A stretch of DNA of 64,000 nucleotides from NCBI GenBank assembly GCA_903959905.1, contig CAJBYO010000005.1:84674-148673 (forward strand). The letters run 5' to 3'. Made by a program: the position numbers and the translations under genes. Each line of letters opens with the position of its first letter. The stretch's first letter is position 1. The notes beneath the pieces are model-generated. The model saw nothing but the letters and a program-made list of their open reading frames with translations. It searched no databases and was not told where the DNA came from. Positions 33,027 through 43,100 of the stretch are shown here, piece after piece. This DNA comes from an uncultured Bacteroidales bacterium. Lineage in GTDB: Bacteria; Bacteroidota; Bacteroidia; Bacteroidales; FEN-979.

Positions 33027-35347
33027 TATTTTAAAGGCTTAGGCCCCATGACAAAGGTAAGAGTTCCGCCTGCCACAATGTCCCCATGCTCCAGGAAGTA
33101 CGTTTCAAGCGGCTTACCGTTAAGTGTCATGGACTGGATGTAAACATTTTTTTCACTCAACCCTTTTGCCTGGATTGAAAACTGTTTTCCATCAGGCAGT
33201 GCAATCGTTGCCGAGGAAACGCATGGGCTCCCGATTGCATATTGTGTGGTTCCAGGGCAAACAGGGTAAAATCCAAGCACGCTGAAAACGTACCATGCAC
33301 TCATTTGCCCGCAATCATCATTCCCGCATAATCCGTCGGGTTTGTTGCGGTACATGGTATTCACGATCAGGTGGATGCGCTCCTGCGTTTTCCATGGTGC
33401 AGAGGTCCAGTCATACAGGTAGGCAACATGGTGGCTGGGTTCGTTGCCATGTACATAGTTGCCGATGAGGCCCGCCCTCGTCACATCTTCCGTTTCGCTG
33501 AAGTATTTGTCATCAAGGTACATCGTGAAAAGTGAATCAAGCCGGCGGATAAACGGTTTCTCCCCGCCGTTCATACCAATATAGTGGGTAATATCATGCG
33601 GAACATACAGGGAGTAATTCCATGAATTTCCTTCAATGAACCCCTGTCCGATGGTTCTGAGCGGATCAAACGGAGTTTTCCATGTACCGTCCGCCTTTTT
33701 TGCACGGATGAATCCTGTTGACGGGTCAAAGAGGTTCCGGTAATTCCTCGAGCGGTCGGTGAAATGCTGAACCTGGTCCTCCGCGAACTGCTTTTCCTGG
33801 TCGGTTGGGCCTGTTCCATTGATAATCGCCCTGGCAAACTGCGCAATGGTATAGTCATCATAGGCATATTCAAGGGTGATGGAAGCCGAACTGGCCGATT
33901 TTTCATCCGGAACAAAACCATACTTCGTATAATCGCCCACTCCGTCATAAAAGCTGTTTGTGGCAGTGGTAACGCAAGCTTTGAACGCCCTGGATGGGTC
34001 AAACCCGGTGATGCCCTTCACATAAGCATCCGCAATGACAGGTACACTGTGGTACCCGATCATGCACCAGTTTTCATTTCCGTGATGGGACCATACCGGA
34101 AGCATGTGCTCCGGGCTCTGGTCAAAATGTGTCAGCATGGAATTGACCATGTCGGAGGTGCGTTTCGGATACAACAGGGTGAGCAAAGGATGTTCTGCCC
34201 GATAGGTGTCCCAAAGTGAAAAGATGCTATAGTTGACAAACCCTTCAGCCTTATGAATGTTATGATCCACACCGCGGTACATGCTGTCGGCATCGCAATA
34301 AACAACAGGGGAGAGCAGGGTATGATACAAGGCAGTGTAAAAGTTGATTTTACGGTCGTCAGACCCATCCACCCTGATGCGGCTGAGTTCCGCTTCCCAG
34401 TTCTGTTGAGCTTCCGCCCGGGTTTTATCAAAATCCCATCCAGGGATCTCCGACAGCAGGTTCTTCAGCGCCCCGTCTGTACTCACAGCGGAAAGGCCGA
34501 TCCTGATTTTTATCTTTTCCCCGCTTGCAGTGGAGAAATCGAAATGTGCCTTTATTTTTTTTCCTGCCATTTCCGGGAAATTCTCCTGCTGGTTGAACCT
34601 GCGCCAGAAACCCCTGTAAACGGGTTGCTCATCATTGCGAAACCCGTAACTCTTGAATGGCTTTGAAAAACACATGGCAAAATAGATGTAACGTGTTCGC
34701 GCCCAGCCCCGTGTGATCCTGTATCCGGTAATGAGAGTGTCGTTGTGAACCTGTACCACCGCCCATAACACTTTGCCGTCGTAATTGTAAATGCCGTGCA
34801 ACATGTCAAGGATGATGTGGGCGCTGTCACTCTGCGGAAAAGTATATTGGTGAAAACCTGCCCTGGTGGTGGTTGTCAGTTCAGCCTCAACATCGGGATC
34901 ATCCAGATGGACACTGTAAAAACCAGGCGATGCTTTCTCAGTTTCCTTTCGGAAAGGCGATCGGTAGCCTCTTTCCGGATGGTCGGCTGTGCCCGGGTTG
35001 AGCTGGAGTTTGCCAACGGTAGGCATGATAAGAAAATCACCCAGGTCAGAATGTCCTGTCCCGTTGAAATGGGTATGGCTGAACCCCACAATGGTTTTGT
35101 CAAGATATTGATAACCGGCACAGTAGCGGTAAACATCAGGATTGTACTTTCCATCTTTTTCGTAAGGAATCGTATCCGTATCCGGGCTCAGCTGCACAAA
35201 TCCAAACGGCACACAGGCCCCCGGGAAGGTATGTCCCATCTCCTGGGTTCCGGTAAACGGATTAACATACCCCGTCAGAATTTGTGCCTTAATAGAGGGA
35301 CTTTGGAGGAAGCAGGTGCAGAAAATAATGAAAAACAGTTTTTTCAT
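33026..35347 (-). CDS. GH92 family alpha-mannosidase
   Basis: Ca2+-dependent exo-alpha-mannosidase of glycoside hydrolase family 92, releasing mannose from mannans or N-glycans. 773 aa with signal peptide (MKKLFFIIFCTCFLQSPSIKAQ). Family text: YVNPFTGTQEMGHTFPGACVPFG in part, FSHTHFNGTGHSDLGD, HGNENWCMIGYHSVPVIADAY in part, and NDDCGQMSAWYVFSVLGFYP. The start overlaps the stop of the ndpA-like gene by 4 bp and has a strong SD (AAGGAGGAG). Likely periplasmic. No SusC/SusD pair is nearby. Confidence 0.95.
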   Translation of the reverse strand: MKKLFFIIFCTCFLQSPSIKAQILTGYVNPFTGTQEMGHTFPGACVPFGFVQLSPDTDTIPYEKDGKYNPDVYRYCAGYQYLDKTIVGFSHTHFNGTGHSDLGDFLIMPTVGKLQLNPGTADHPERGYRSPFRKETEKASPGFYSVHLDDPDVEAELTTTTRAGFHQYTFPQSDSAHIILDMLHGIYNYDGKVLWAVVQVHNDTLITGYRITRGWARTRYIYFAMCFSKPFKSYGFRNDEQPVYRGFWRRFNQQENFPEMAGKKIKAHFDFSTASGEKIKIRIGLSAVSTDGALKNLLSEIPGWDFDKTRAEAQQNWEAELSRIRVDGSDDRKINFYTALYHTLLSPVVYCDADSMYRGVDHNIHKAEGFVNYSIFSLWDTYRAEHPLLTLLYPKRTSDMVNSMLTHFDQSPEHMLPVWSHHGNENWCMIGYHSVPVIADAYVKGITGFDPSRAFKACVTTATNSFYDGVGDYTKYGFVPDEKSASSASITLEYAYDDYTIAQFARAIINGTGPTDQEKQFAEDQVQHFTDRSRNYRNLFDPSTGFIRAKKADGTWKTPFDPLRTIGQGFIEGNSWNYSLYVPHDITHYIGMNGGEKPFIRRLDSLFTMYLDDKYFSETEDVTRAGLIGNYVHGNEPSHHVAYLYDWTSAPWKTQERIHLIVNTMYRNKPDGLCGNDDCGQMSAWYVFSVLGFYPVCPGTTQYAIGSPCVSSATIALPDGKQFSIQAKGLSEKNVYIQSMTLNGKPLETYFLEHGDIVAGGTLTFVMGPKPLK

Positions 35348-36387
35348 AGCTCCTCCTTAAAGAACAATTTGTAATAATTCAATTGCTTCGATTCATCATA
35401 TCCTTTTTCCACCATCTGCCGTTCACCGTGGATGTAGATGTGGAAATTTTTATCAAGCTTGATCACGCTCTTCATGAACCGCGACTGCTGCTTCACGGCG
35501 CTGTCAGAGATCTGGAAGTTTTCAGGGATATCGAGGTCGTGTTCATTGCTGAATTGCCTTTTATATTCAGAGAAGGAGTTGATGACCTCCGGTGTGCCAA
35601 GAACCTGCTCATTGAACTCTTCCATCTCAAATTCATCGTTCTCTTTCAGGAATTTCATGGAGCGGTTGAGCATGTCGGCCTGGTCGGCACGGGATACTTC
35701 AAAATCCTGCGGAAGCTGATCCGTCACAAACTTTTTACAAAGGTCCATGACGGCACGGGTGCGGTAAAAGTCGTCGGACCTGGGTTTTACCTGTAGAAAC
35801 TCGTCGCGCCAGTATTGGGCTTCATTGCCTTTGTTGAGATTGTCAACGATGGCAACAACATAGCCCTCCTCCCTGCCCGAGTTGAACACAATGCACCCTT
35901 TATCAAGTTTGTTGATATTGATCCCGTCGTCATGGCCGATCTCAAACGAACCGCTGACAGGAAAAATTTTCAGGTATGTTTCCCTTGATTCAGATTTGAA
36001 TAATCCTACCGCGTCAACGATTTCGTTATTGATCCGGCAATCCTGGAAGTAAGCGACATAAAACTCCCCGTTCTTTATTTTAGGATGATTTGAATGTCTG
36101 TAGAGATGCTGTGCCAGGTTTTGCGACTGTTCCAGCAGGCATCCGGGATCATCAAAAATCGCCGAAACATAATGAAACACTTCATTCATTTCAATATCCG
36201 ATGAATGGGTAAGGTTGTATAATTCGCCGGGGCGGAATGGCGATAAAAAATACTGGAGCAGAAGCGGTTTGATTACTTCACCCGCATCCAGGACCTTTCC
36301 TGAAAGCACAACGCCTTCGTCTGCCGATTTATTACCCACCTTGTGCAGGGCCATTGATTTCAACAGCGCTTCATCAAAATTGATCAT
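35344..36387 (-). CDS. Nucleoid-associated protein, NdpA/YejK (NA37) family
   Basis: 347 aa, cytosolic. Matches the 37-kDa nucleoid-associated family, for example GEFYVAYFQDCRINNEIVDAVGLFKSE in part, GKVLDAGEV near the N-terminus, FNSGREEGYVVAIVDN and the conserved FKSVI-like C-terminal FMKSVIKLDKNFHIYIHG in part. DNA binding is expected from the family. Its pairing in one operon with a GH92 glycosidase is odd. Confidence 0.85.
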   Translation of the reverse strand: MINFDEALLKSMALHKVGNKSADEGVVLSGKVLDAGEVIKPLLLQYFLSPFRPGELYNLTHSSDIEMNEVFHYVSAIFDDPGCLLEQSQNLAQHLYRHSNHPKIKNGEFYVAYFQDCRINNEIVDAVGLFKSESRETYLKIFPVSGSFEIGHDDGININKLDKGCIVFNSGREEGYVVAIVDNLNKGNEAQYWRDEFLQVKPRSDDFYRTRAVMDLCKKFVTDQLPQDFEVSRADQADMLNRSMKFLKENDEFEMEEFNEQVLGTPEVINSFSEYKRQFSNEHDLDIPENFQISDSAVKQQSRFMKSVIKLDKNFHIYIHGERQMVEKGYDESKQLNYYKLFFKEEL

Positions 36388-36423
36388 TATATGTTTATTG
36401 AGAGACTGTTTAAAAATGTTTTT

Positions 36424-36548
36424 AAATCCCTTTGGGGATTTTATATTGGTAGAACAACGTGTATAAATGCATTATTTCGTCCCGTACGTGACGAGATAGG
36501 TGTGTAAACACTCGATTTCTACCCACATATTGTGCCTCCGGCACAGGT
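36424..36548. repeat. REP-like cluster of small palindromes
   Basis: Several hairpins follow each other: AAATCCC/GGGATTT (36424-36441), CGTCCCGTACGTGACG (about 36478-36493), and TGTGCC/GGCACA around TCC (36531-36545). TTGGTAGAA (36446) and TTTCTACCCA (36517) form an outer inverted pair. This resembles repetitive extragenic palindromes of Bacteroidota. No RAYT transposase is in the window. The rest of the gap to 36660 holds no gene. Confidence 0.5.
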
Positions 36549-36660
36549 TTGAAATTATAAGGACAACCAATTAAGAAAATTAAAACAGGCTCTGAATGTC
36601 CAAAGAATTTATGCAGCCCTTTTTTTCGATCCCTTTTTGGGCAGGGGCCAGGGGAGGGGT

Positions 36661-37227
36661 CTACATGTAGAACAGCAAAAACAACGCAGGCAAAATTATC
36701 CCTATTGCGGTGAGCCAGGCCCCCCTTCCAAGAATGCCGTTCTTGCCGCGGAGTACAAATAGTCCTGTTATGGCAAGAAGGATCAGTCCGACTGCGTAGA
36801 GATCAGAAAACCATGTGTAGAGTTTTTTCAGGTTGTTATAATGAAGCAGGTTCATCTCCTTGATCACATACCGAGTGGTTTTCCGCTCCATCTCGGCTTC
36901 GCCGGTATTCAGGTCAATGTAAACAAACCCTGTAGTCAGGAAGATCTGAACATAACCATCACCGGTGATGTAACTCTTGAAGTGGTCTTTCTGCTTCACC
37001 TGGTCAAGTACCGAATAAACATAGGTTTGGTCAACCTTGCCGTCTTTCGGAAGGGAGACTTTCACGTCGGCATAGGTTTTACCGTAGTCAGGGTGCTGAA
37101 AATCGCCCGATTTGAAGTGGTTGAGCACGATGCCGGAGATGGCATAGATCAGTGTCATGCCGACACATAAATAACCAATATCGCGGTGAAGAACATTGTT
37201 CCACCGGCGGAGCGTTTTGGCCTGCAT
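36661..37227 (-). CDS. PepSY-associated transmembrane protein
   Basis: 188 aa with three or four membrane segments. NNVLHRDIGYLCVGMTLIYAISGIVLNH (cited in part) is the first helix typical of this family in Bacteroidota. A periplasmic domain (about 40-125) holds PepSY-like text (KTYADVKVSLP ... GYVQIFLTTGFVYIDLNTGE), then HYNNLKKLYTWFSDLYAVGLILLAITGL. It follows a lipoprotein gene by 2 bp. Role possibly in iron or copper-related redox; not established. Confidence 0.8.
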   Translation of the reverse strand: MQAKTLRRWNNVLHRDIGYLCVGMTLIYAISGIVLNHFKSGDFQHPDYGKTYADVKVSLPKDGKVDQTYVYSVLDQVKQKDHFKSYITGDGYVQIFLTTGFVYIDLNTGEAEMERKTTRYVIKEMNLLHYNNLKKLYTWFSDLYAVGLILLAITGLFVLRGKNGILGRGAWLTAIGIILPALFLLFYM

Positions 37228-37229
37228 GA

Positions 37230-37784
37230 CTATTTCAGTTCTTTGTATGAGTCAGCCTCAATGGAGTAGAAGGATAAATGATCTTTTCCGCTGTTTTTCA
37301 GGTCCTCACGCAGGGAATTGATCTGGTCAAGTTTGTCCTGTGCCCCCTGGTCTTCATGGCCTTTGGCCCCGGTATGCAAACCAACATTATGATTTTCCTC
37401 TGGTTTTTTCACCTCGGCTTCCCATTCATTGAGATACTTGGAGTCAATACGCTCTTCACGCATGGTGCCAATCACACGAACCTTGCTGCCGACCAGTGCG
37501 TCGTCAAATTTTGCAATTTTGGGGCCAGTAGTGATTTCAACACGGATGCTGTCGGTTGCATCAACGAGGAACATCCTTTTACCTCCGTGTTTGCAGAGGT
37601 GCATAACCGTACCTTCAATAATTACCGGCTTGTCAATACAACTGTCCGCCTGTTTTTCAAAGGTCAGGATCGCGATGCGTGTCGTGTCGTTTTTAGAGTT
37701 TGCTGCAGTGTCTTTGTTTCCCTGGTTACAGGCTGTCATGGCCAGCAGGACCACTATTGCCAGAGGAAAGAGTCTCTTTGTCAT
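37230..37784 (-). CDS. Lipoprotein with OB-fold-like domain
   Basis: 184 aa. Lipobox MTAC (Cys19). A small beta-barrel segment (about 50-115: VIIEGTVMHLCKHGGKRMFLVD in part, VRVIGTMREERID) looks like an OB-fold, and its HLCKHGGKRM stretch could bind metal. The C-terminal part is charged and helical. It is in one operon with the PepSY membrane protein, so the two probably act together in the envelope. Confidence 0.7.
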   Translation of the reverse strand: MTKRLFPLAIVVLLAMTACNQGNKDTAANSKNDTTRIAILTFEKQADSCIDKPVIIEGTVMHLCKHGGKRMFLVDATDSIRVEITTGPKIAKFDDALVGSKVRVIGTMREERIDSKYLNEWEAEVKKPEENHNVGLHTGAKGHEDQGAQDKLDQINSLREDLKNSGKDHLSFYSIEADSYKELK

Positions 37785-37868
37785 AAGGCTGGATTTGGTT
37801 TCTCATGCAAAGATCGTTTTTTTTTTGTTATTTTCAAAACAGTAACGGTTGGCTCAAAAGCCCGCAGC

Positions 37869-39443
37869 CTACCTGCTTATGCACACCTTCCTTGTCACCT
37901 GCTGCTTCCCGTCATCGATCTTTACAATATAGATTCCATCGGGTGCTTCAATGTCAATTGTTTTGCTGATGGATGATTTGGCTGAACCGGATGGAAGGGA
38001 CTCTTTCAGCAATTCCGTTCCGGACGTGTTGACCAGCGTAACCTGGGCACCTGCATACGTTCCGGGAACCTTAAGTGTAAACCTGCCGTCGGAGGGATTC
38101 GGGCTTACTGTAAAGGCAGAACCAGCTGTTTCGGTATTACCGGTTCCAAGACAGATCGTGGCAAGGTTGCTGTAGGCTGTTTCCGTCAGTGTGAGGTCCT
38201 GCGCGGTAAGGTTGGTTGTTCCGGTGGCGACCGTCAGCGACTGCATCGGCAGGGTTACAGGTGTCACCGCAAGGCTGTATGCAGAGCTGTTACAGGCCAG
38301 GTACCCGGTTGAATTTGTTTTAAGCAACTGGACTATGGCGTCGCTGGAATTGCTGTAAAGACCGCAGAGCAGGTAACCGCCGTCCGATGCGGTTGTAACG
38401 CCATACCCCTCGCTGGTAGCACCCGGTTCGCCATATCTGTAAGACCAGTTGAGGTTCCCCGTGGCATCCGTGGCCAATAAAAATGTTCCCTGGGAGGAGG
38501 TCTCGGCAGGTCCGGTCACGGCAATCACATCCCCCTGTGAAATCGTCAATCCATAGGCGTAAGTGCCGAAGTCCTCGGTGGCGGAATAGGATTTCGCCCA
38601 TACCTGCTCGCCGTTTGAATCATCGATCGTGCAGATCAGGATGTCATATGAACTTCCCCCGTCGTCGTATCTGCCTGCAAGGGCAAGGTGGCCGTCTGCC
38701 CGCTCCTTCATATCGTATGCAAAGAACCTGACAGGTCCGCTGATCTTCTTGTTCCATGCCAGGGTCATGTCTGCATTTACCTTCAGAAGATGGATGTTCT
38801 CCCCTACAAAGGTGTTGTCCCATCCGCAAATGAACATGTCGCCGTTTCCTTTTCTTACAAACGCGAGTGGGAAATCAAAATCAGGCGTGCTGAATGTGGT
38901 TTGGGTAAGCACATTTCCGCTCCCGTCAAGTTTGAGGATGAGGTAATCATCCGAGGAAACGTCCGTGTTTACGGTTCCAAGCACAAACAGGTTGCCGGAA
39001 TTGTCCCTGCGGATATTGTGTGCACTCACAGAATGTCCGCTGATGCTGTATGTTTTGGTCCACTGGGTAACTCCTGCTGCATTGAGTTTTTTCAAAACAG
39101 CAGATGAGAGGTATGTGGTCATGTTTGAAGAAGATCCCACAGCAACCACTCCTCCGTCGGCTGTCTCCGCCACGTCGGTGAATTCTTCAAAGTCAGGTGT
39201 TGCAAATTTTTTGATCCAGGAGGGATTGCCGGCGGCCTCTGTTTTCATGACCAGGAAATCACCGTCGAAGGAGGTATTGTTGCTCATCCTGCCCACCGAA
39301 ACAAAACTCCCGTCGGAGGTGCGGAGGGAGCGGTAAAGGGAGCCCCCATTGCCGGGGATGCCGAATGATTTGTGAAATGTTGACTGGGACTGCAACCCGG
39401 TTACAAGTGCAATAGATAACAGAAATAGGTAGAAGGTTTTCAT
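37869..39443 (-). CDS. T9SS-secreted repeat protein
   Basis: 524 aa with signal peptide (MKTFYLFLLSIALVTGLQSQ). About seven to eight repeats of about 50 residues, each with a DGG or DGS turn and a VAVG/LCG strand (TADGGVVAVGSSSN, ASDGGYLLCGLYSN). A propeller-like fold is likely. The last about 80 residues (SPNPSDGRFTLKVPG ... GIYIVKIDDGKQQVTRKV) are a type A T9SS sorting domain. Function unknown; no catalytic motif seen. Confidence 0.82.
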   Translation of the reverse strand: MKTFYLFLLSIALVTGLQSQSTFHKSFGIPGNGGSLYRSLRTSDGSFVSVGRMSNNTSFDGDFLVMKTEAAGNPSWIKKFATPDFEEFTDVAETADGGVVAVGSSSNMTTYLSSAVLKKLNAAGVTQWTKTYSISGHSVSAHNIRRDNSGNLFVLGTVNTDVSSDDYLILKLDGSGNVLTQTTFSTPDFDFPLAFVRKGNGDMFICGWDNTFVGENIHLLKVNADMTLAWNKKISGPVRFFAYDMKERADGHLALAGRYDDGGSSYDILICTIDDSNGEQVWAKSYSATEDFGTYAYGLTISQGDVIAVTGPAETSSQGTFLLATDATGNLNWSYRYGEPGATSEGYGVTTASDGGYLLCGLYSNSSDAIVQLLKTNSTGYLACNSSAYSLAVTPVTLPMQSLTVATGTTNLTAQDLTLTETAYSNLATICLGTGNTETAGSAFTVSPNPSDGRFTLKVPGTYAGAQVTLVNTSGTELLKESLPSGSAKSSISKTIDIEAPDGIYIVKIDDGKQQVTRKVCISR

Positions 39444-39487
39444 AGAGGGTTCTCATTAATGGTTAATCATGATTTGATAGACGGAGG

Positions 39488-39495
39488 CAAAAATA
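39488..39495 (-). promoter_or_regulatory. -7-like element (TATTTTTG, minus strand)
   Basis: 45 bp upstream of the T9SS repeat protein start, in the divergent region shared with the RRM gene. Confidence 0.45.
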
Positions 39496-39564
39496 AAACA
39501 ATTTAGACTAATTATAAATTATGTTGACATTTTCCTTACAAAAAAGCCTGGTATATTGAGGGAA

Positions 39565-39597
39565 TTTGTTAATTCACAGTTAATTTGCCTATCTTTG
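39565..39597 (+). promoter_or_regulatory. Complete Bacteroidota promoter of the RRM gene
   Basis: TTTG (39565-39568), 21 bp spacer, TATCTTTG (39590-39597). Both -33 and -7 match. Transcription would start near 39604, giving a leader of about 140 nt. Confidence 0.75.
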
Positions 39598-39603
39598 CAG
39601 CGG

Positions 39604-39741
39604 CTTTTGAATATTCAGAGATCCACAAGGCAAGCCCATTCAGTCGTTATCACCTCCTCGAAGTTGTATCGCCGCCGGTTCCTTCTCGTGATTGAAGCTT
39701 AAAATCACCAGCCATCCAGTATTCATTCACAAAACTTAAAA
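39604..39741 (+). promoter_or_regulatory. Long 5' leader of the RRM protein gene
   Basis: About 138 nt without an ORF between a clear promoter and the ATG. It contains ATCACCTCCT (39649-39658), identical to the anti-Shine-Dalgarno end of 16S rRNA, and GC-rich GCCGCCGG. It may be an autoregulatory or cold-shock-type leader; no known class is recognised. Confidence 0.45.
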
Positions 39742-40107
39742 ATGAAAAACATTTTTGTATCAAATCTGAGTTTCAGGATCAATGATGACGATCTGAAACA
39801 GGCCTTTGCTGACTATGGAGCCGTAAATTCAGCTAAAGTAATTAAAGATAACTTTTCGGGCAGGTCAAGAGGTTTCGGATTCGTGGAAATGACCAACGAT
39901 GAAGAGGCTGTAAAAGCGATTGAAGAATTGAACAATGCCGAATTCGACGGCAAAGTGATGACTGTTTCAGAAGCAAGGCCAAAAACTGACCGTAAACCGG
40001 GCGGTTTCAGCGATTCACGCGGTGGTGGCGGACATGGGGATTCACGTGGCGGTGGCGGTGGCGGCTATGGCGACAAATCACGCGGCGGCTTCAAAAAAAG
40101 GTACTAA
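39742..40107 (+). CDS. RRM-domain RNA-binding protein with Gly-rich tail
   Basis: 121 aa. One RNA recognition motif (about 1-78) with RNP2 IFVSNL (4-9) and RNP1 RGFGFVEM (43-50), then an RGG-like tail (about 85-121) of Gly, Ser, Arg and Asp. This layout is widespread in Bacteroidota and cyanobacteria (Rbp proteins), where it acts as an RNA chaperone or post-transcriptional regulator, often induced by cold. A strong promoter and long leader suggest high, regulated expression. Confidence 0.93.
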   Translation: MKNIFVSNLSFRINDDDLKQAFADYGAVNSAKVIKDNFSGRSRGFGFVEMTNDEEAVKAIEELNNAEFDGKVMTVSEARPKTDRKPGGFSDSRGGGGHGDSRGGGGGGYGDKSRGGFKKRY

Positions 40108-40147
40108 ACCGGGTTTTCTTTTCCATTGCTTATTTCATAAGGGATTT

Positions 40148-40184
40148 CCGTTTTTTTTCATAATATTGTTATGAAAAAAAACGG
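40148..40184. terminator. Perfect 16-bp hairpin between the RRM and alpha-2-macroglobulin genes
   Basis: CCGTTTTTTTTCATAA and its exact complement TTATGAAAAAAAACGG with a TATTG loop. It ends 6 bp before the next ATG. The T8/A8 tracts are inside the stem, so it may act as a terminator or as a structure at the next gene's ribosome site. Confidence 0.55.
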
Positions 40185-40190
40185 CCACTT

Positions 40191-43100
40191 ATGAAAAAGA
40201 GTTTCCTCTATCCCGTCCTCGCACTTCTCGTGATCTTTTGTGTGGCCATGCTTGTCCTGGCCCACAGCCGGAAAGGCCAGCATGATATTACCAGGGTAAA
40301 TCCTGCCTTCAGAAACTATGTTCAGGGTTATACGTCGGGCACTGTCTCCACCCATTCTCCGGTAAGGGTGCAACTCTCAGAGGATTTTGCCGATACCCTC
40401 TCCTTCAACGTTCCCGTCAGCAGCGAATATTTTCATTTCACGCCGTCAGTAAAGGGAAAGACCTTCTGGAGCGATAGCCGGACTATTGAATTCCTTCCGG
40501 ATGAACCGTTCCGGCAGGGTGAGGACTATAAAGTCGACTTTTACCTTTCAAGGCTGATCAGCGTGCCGGACTCCCTGAAGACCATGACTTTTCAGTTCCG
40601 GACAATGCAGCAGGACATCTCGGTTGATGTTGACAATCATAAAGCCTACGCTCACAGCAATCTTTCCAGGGAGCACCTCAACGGAATGCTTCAAACATCC
40701 GACGTTGCTGATGATGCAGCGGTGGAGAAAACACTCAGTGCACGTCAGGGTGGACGTGATCTTCCTGTTGTCTGGAGCCACGACCGTAAGAAACATTCTC
40801 ATCTTTTCCAGGTCGATTCAATTGTTCGCGGTACCGGTGCGAGCGAGGTTAAACTGTCATGGGACGGCTCCGCTATTGAATCAGGAACAGCAGGGAGTAT
40901 GCTGGTTGACATTCCGGCCCTTGGCGATTTCCGCGTTCTTTCTGCAAAAAGCTATCCCAATGAACAGCAATGCCTGCGGGTCCAGTTCTCTGATCCCCTG
41001 AAGCCTGATCAGATCCTCGACGGACTCTTCAGTGTAGGGAACCTGCAAAATGTTCGGTATAACGTGGAGGATAACCTGTTGTGGATATTTCTTCCCGAAA
41101 CCGGTATGGATATAGTTGGCCTGTCTCTCGAACCTTCCATCCGGAATATCAGCCAGGTCGCCCTTGGTAAACGCTTTGCGGAACAGGTGAAAATTGAAAA
41201 CACGAAACCGAATGTCCGCTTTACGGGCGACGGGGTGATCCTTCCAGGTTCCAATGGCATGCTGCTTCCTTTTGAGGCAGTAAACCTGAATGCCGTGGAT
41301 ATCAAGGTTGTAAAAATCTTCGCCAACAACATACTCCAGTTTTTACAGGCCAACGAACTCGGCAACAATATGCAACTGGTTCGGGTCGGCAGGGTTGTGC
41401 TGAAAAAAACAGTACCGCTGAACGGAGTTACAGATTATGGCACATGGAACCGGTATTCCATTGATCTTTCAACCTTGATGAAGGCGGAACCGGGGGCCAT
41501 TTATTCGGTCAGCCTTCGCTTTAAAAAAGAATATTCAACATATCCCTGCTCTTCGGGTGATTCTGTTGCAGGAAGGGTCAGTGACATGATGATCGGGGAA
41601 GATCCGGAGCTGGAAAACGAAAAGGACTGGAACTACTACAGCAGCTACCAGGAGGATGAATGGCAAAATGGCGGCTGGCGGTATTACAATTGGGAGGAAC
41701 GCGACAATCCCTGCAAACCTTCCTATTTCTTCAATAAAACAGTAACGAGGAATGTGCTTTCATCTGATCTGGGCATGATTACAAAGGCAGGAAGCGATGG
41801 CAATTATCACGTTTATATCACCGATTTAATATCCGCAAAACCCGTTTCCGGTGCTTCAGTTGAATTTTTCAATTACCAGCTGCAAACGATGGCAAAAACT
41901 GCGACAGATGCCGACGGCATGGCCCTTGTTCCGCTGAAGAAAAAGCCGTTTATTGTTGTGGCAAAAAGCGGATCGCAAACCGGATATCTGAAAATCCCGG
42001 ATGGGAATTCCTTGTCCGTCAGCATGTTTGATGTAAGCGGCGAGCCTGTGCAGAAGGGGATAAAAGGGTTTATTTACGGGGAGCGCGGTGTATGGCGGCC
42101 GGGCGATTCGCTCTTTCTGACCTTTGTTCTTGAAGATAAATCAAACCGGTTGCCGGTGCATCACCCTGTAACTATGTCGTTGTTCAACCCCAGCGGACAA
42201 TTGATCTCCCGGATGGTCAGGACCAACCCCGTTAATGGGTTTTACAGGTTCAGTACCGTTACGGCCCCTGAAGCACCAACCGGAAACTGGCTGGCAAAGG
42301 TAGCAGTTGGTGGCGCCGAGTTTCAGAAAACCCTGAAAATAGAAACGGTGAAACCCAATCGCCTCAAGATCAGTTTTGACTTCAAAACTGATAAGCTTGT
42401 CAAGGATAAGGTCCCGTCTGCCATGCTTGAAGCATCGTGGCTCACCGGGGCTGTGGCACGAAACCTGAAAGCAAAGGTTATGCTGACATTGTCAAAATCT
42501 TCTACAGCCTTTAAAAACTATCCCGGATTTGTTTTTGATAATCCCTCCGTTGGTTTTGCCGCTGAAAATATTACCGTATTTGACGGGAAACTTGATGAGA
42601 ACGGCCGAACCCTGGTAGTTCCCAGGATTCATGTAACCAATGTTGCACCGGGTGCGCTGAAGGCGAGCTTTGAGACCATGGTCTTTGAAGATGGAGGAGA
42701 TTTCAGCGTTGACAGGTTCACGATACCCTACTATCCATACCAGTCTTATGCAGGGATTAGTATACCCAAAAATTCTGAGGGCGACCGGGTATTGTATACT
42801 GATAAAACCTACAATATCAGCCTGCTGAATGTTGATGCCATGGGAATACCGGTTCCTTCAAACCGGCTGAAAGTGGAAGTTTACAAACTTGAATGGCGCT
42901 GGTGGTGGGATGATTCTGAAGCGGGTTCAGCCGATTTTATTTCTACAAACTATAACAGGCCTGTTGATTCAGTTACCCTGAAAACTGTAAACGGTAAGGC
43001 CAGCTATCAGTTCATGGCAGATTATAACGGATGGGGAAGGTACATGATCAAAGTGACAGATGCGTCTTCAGGGCATTCAGCCGCGCACGTCGTTTATGCC

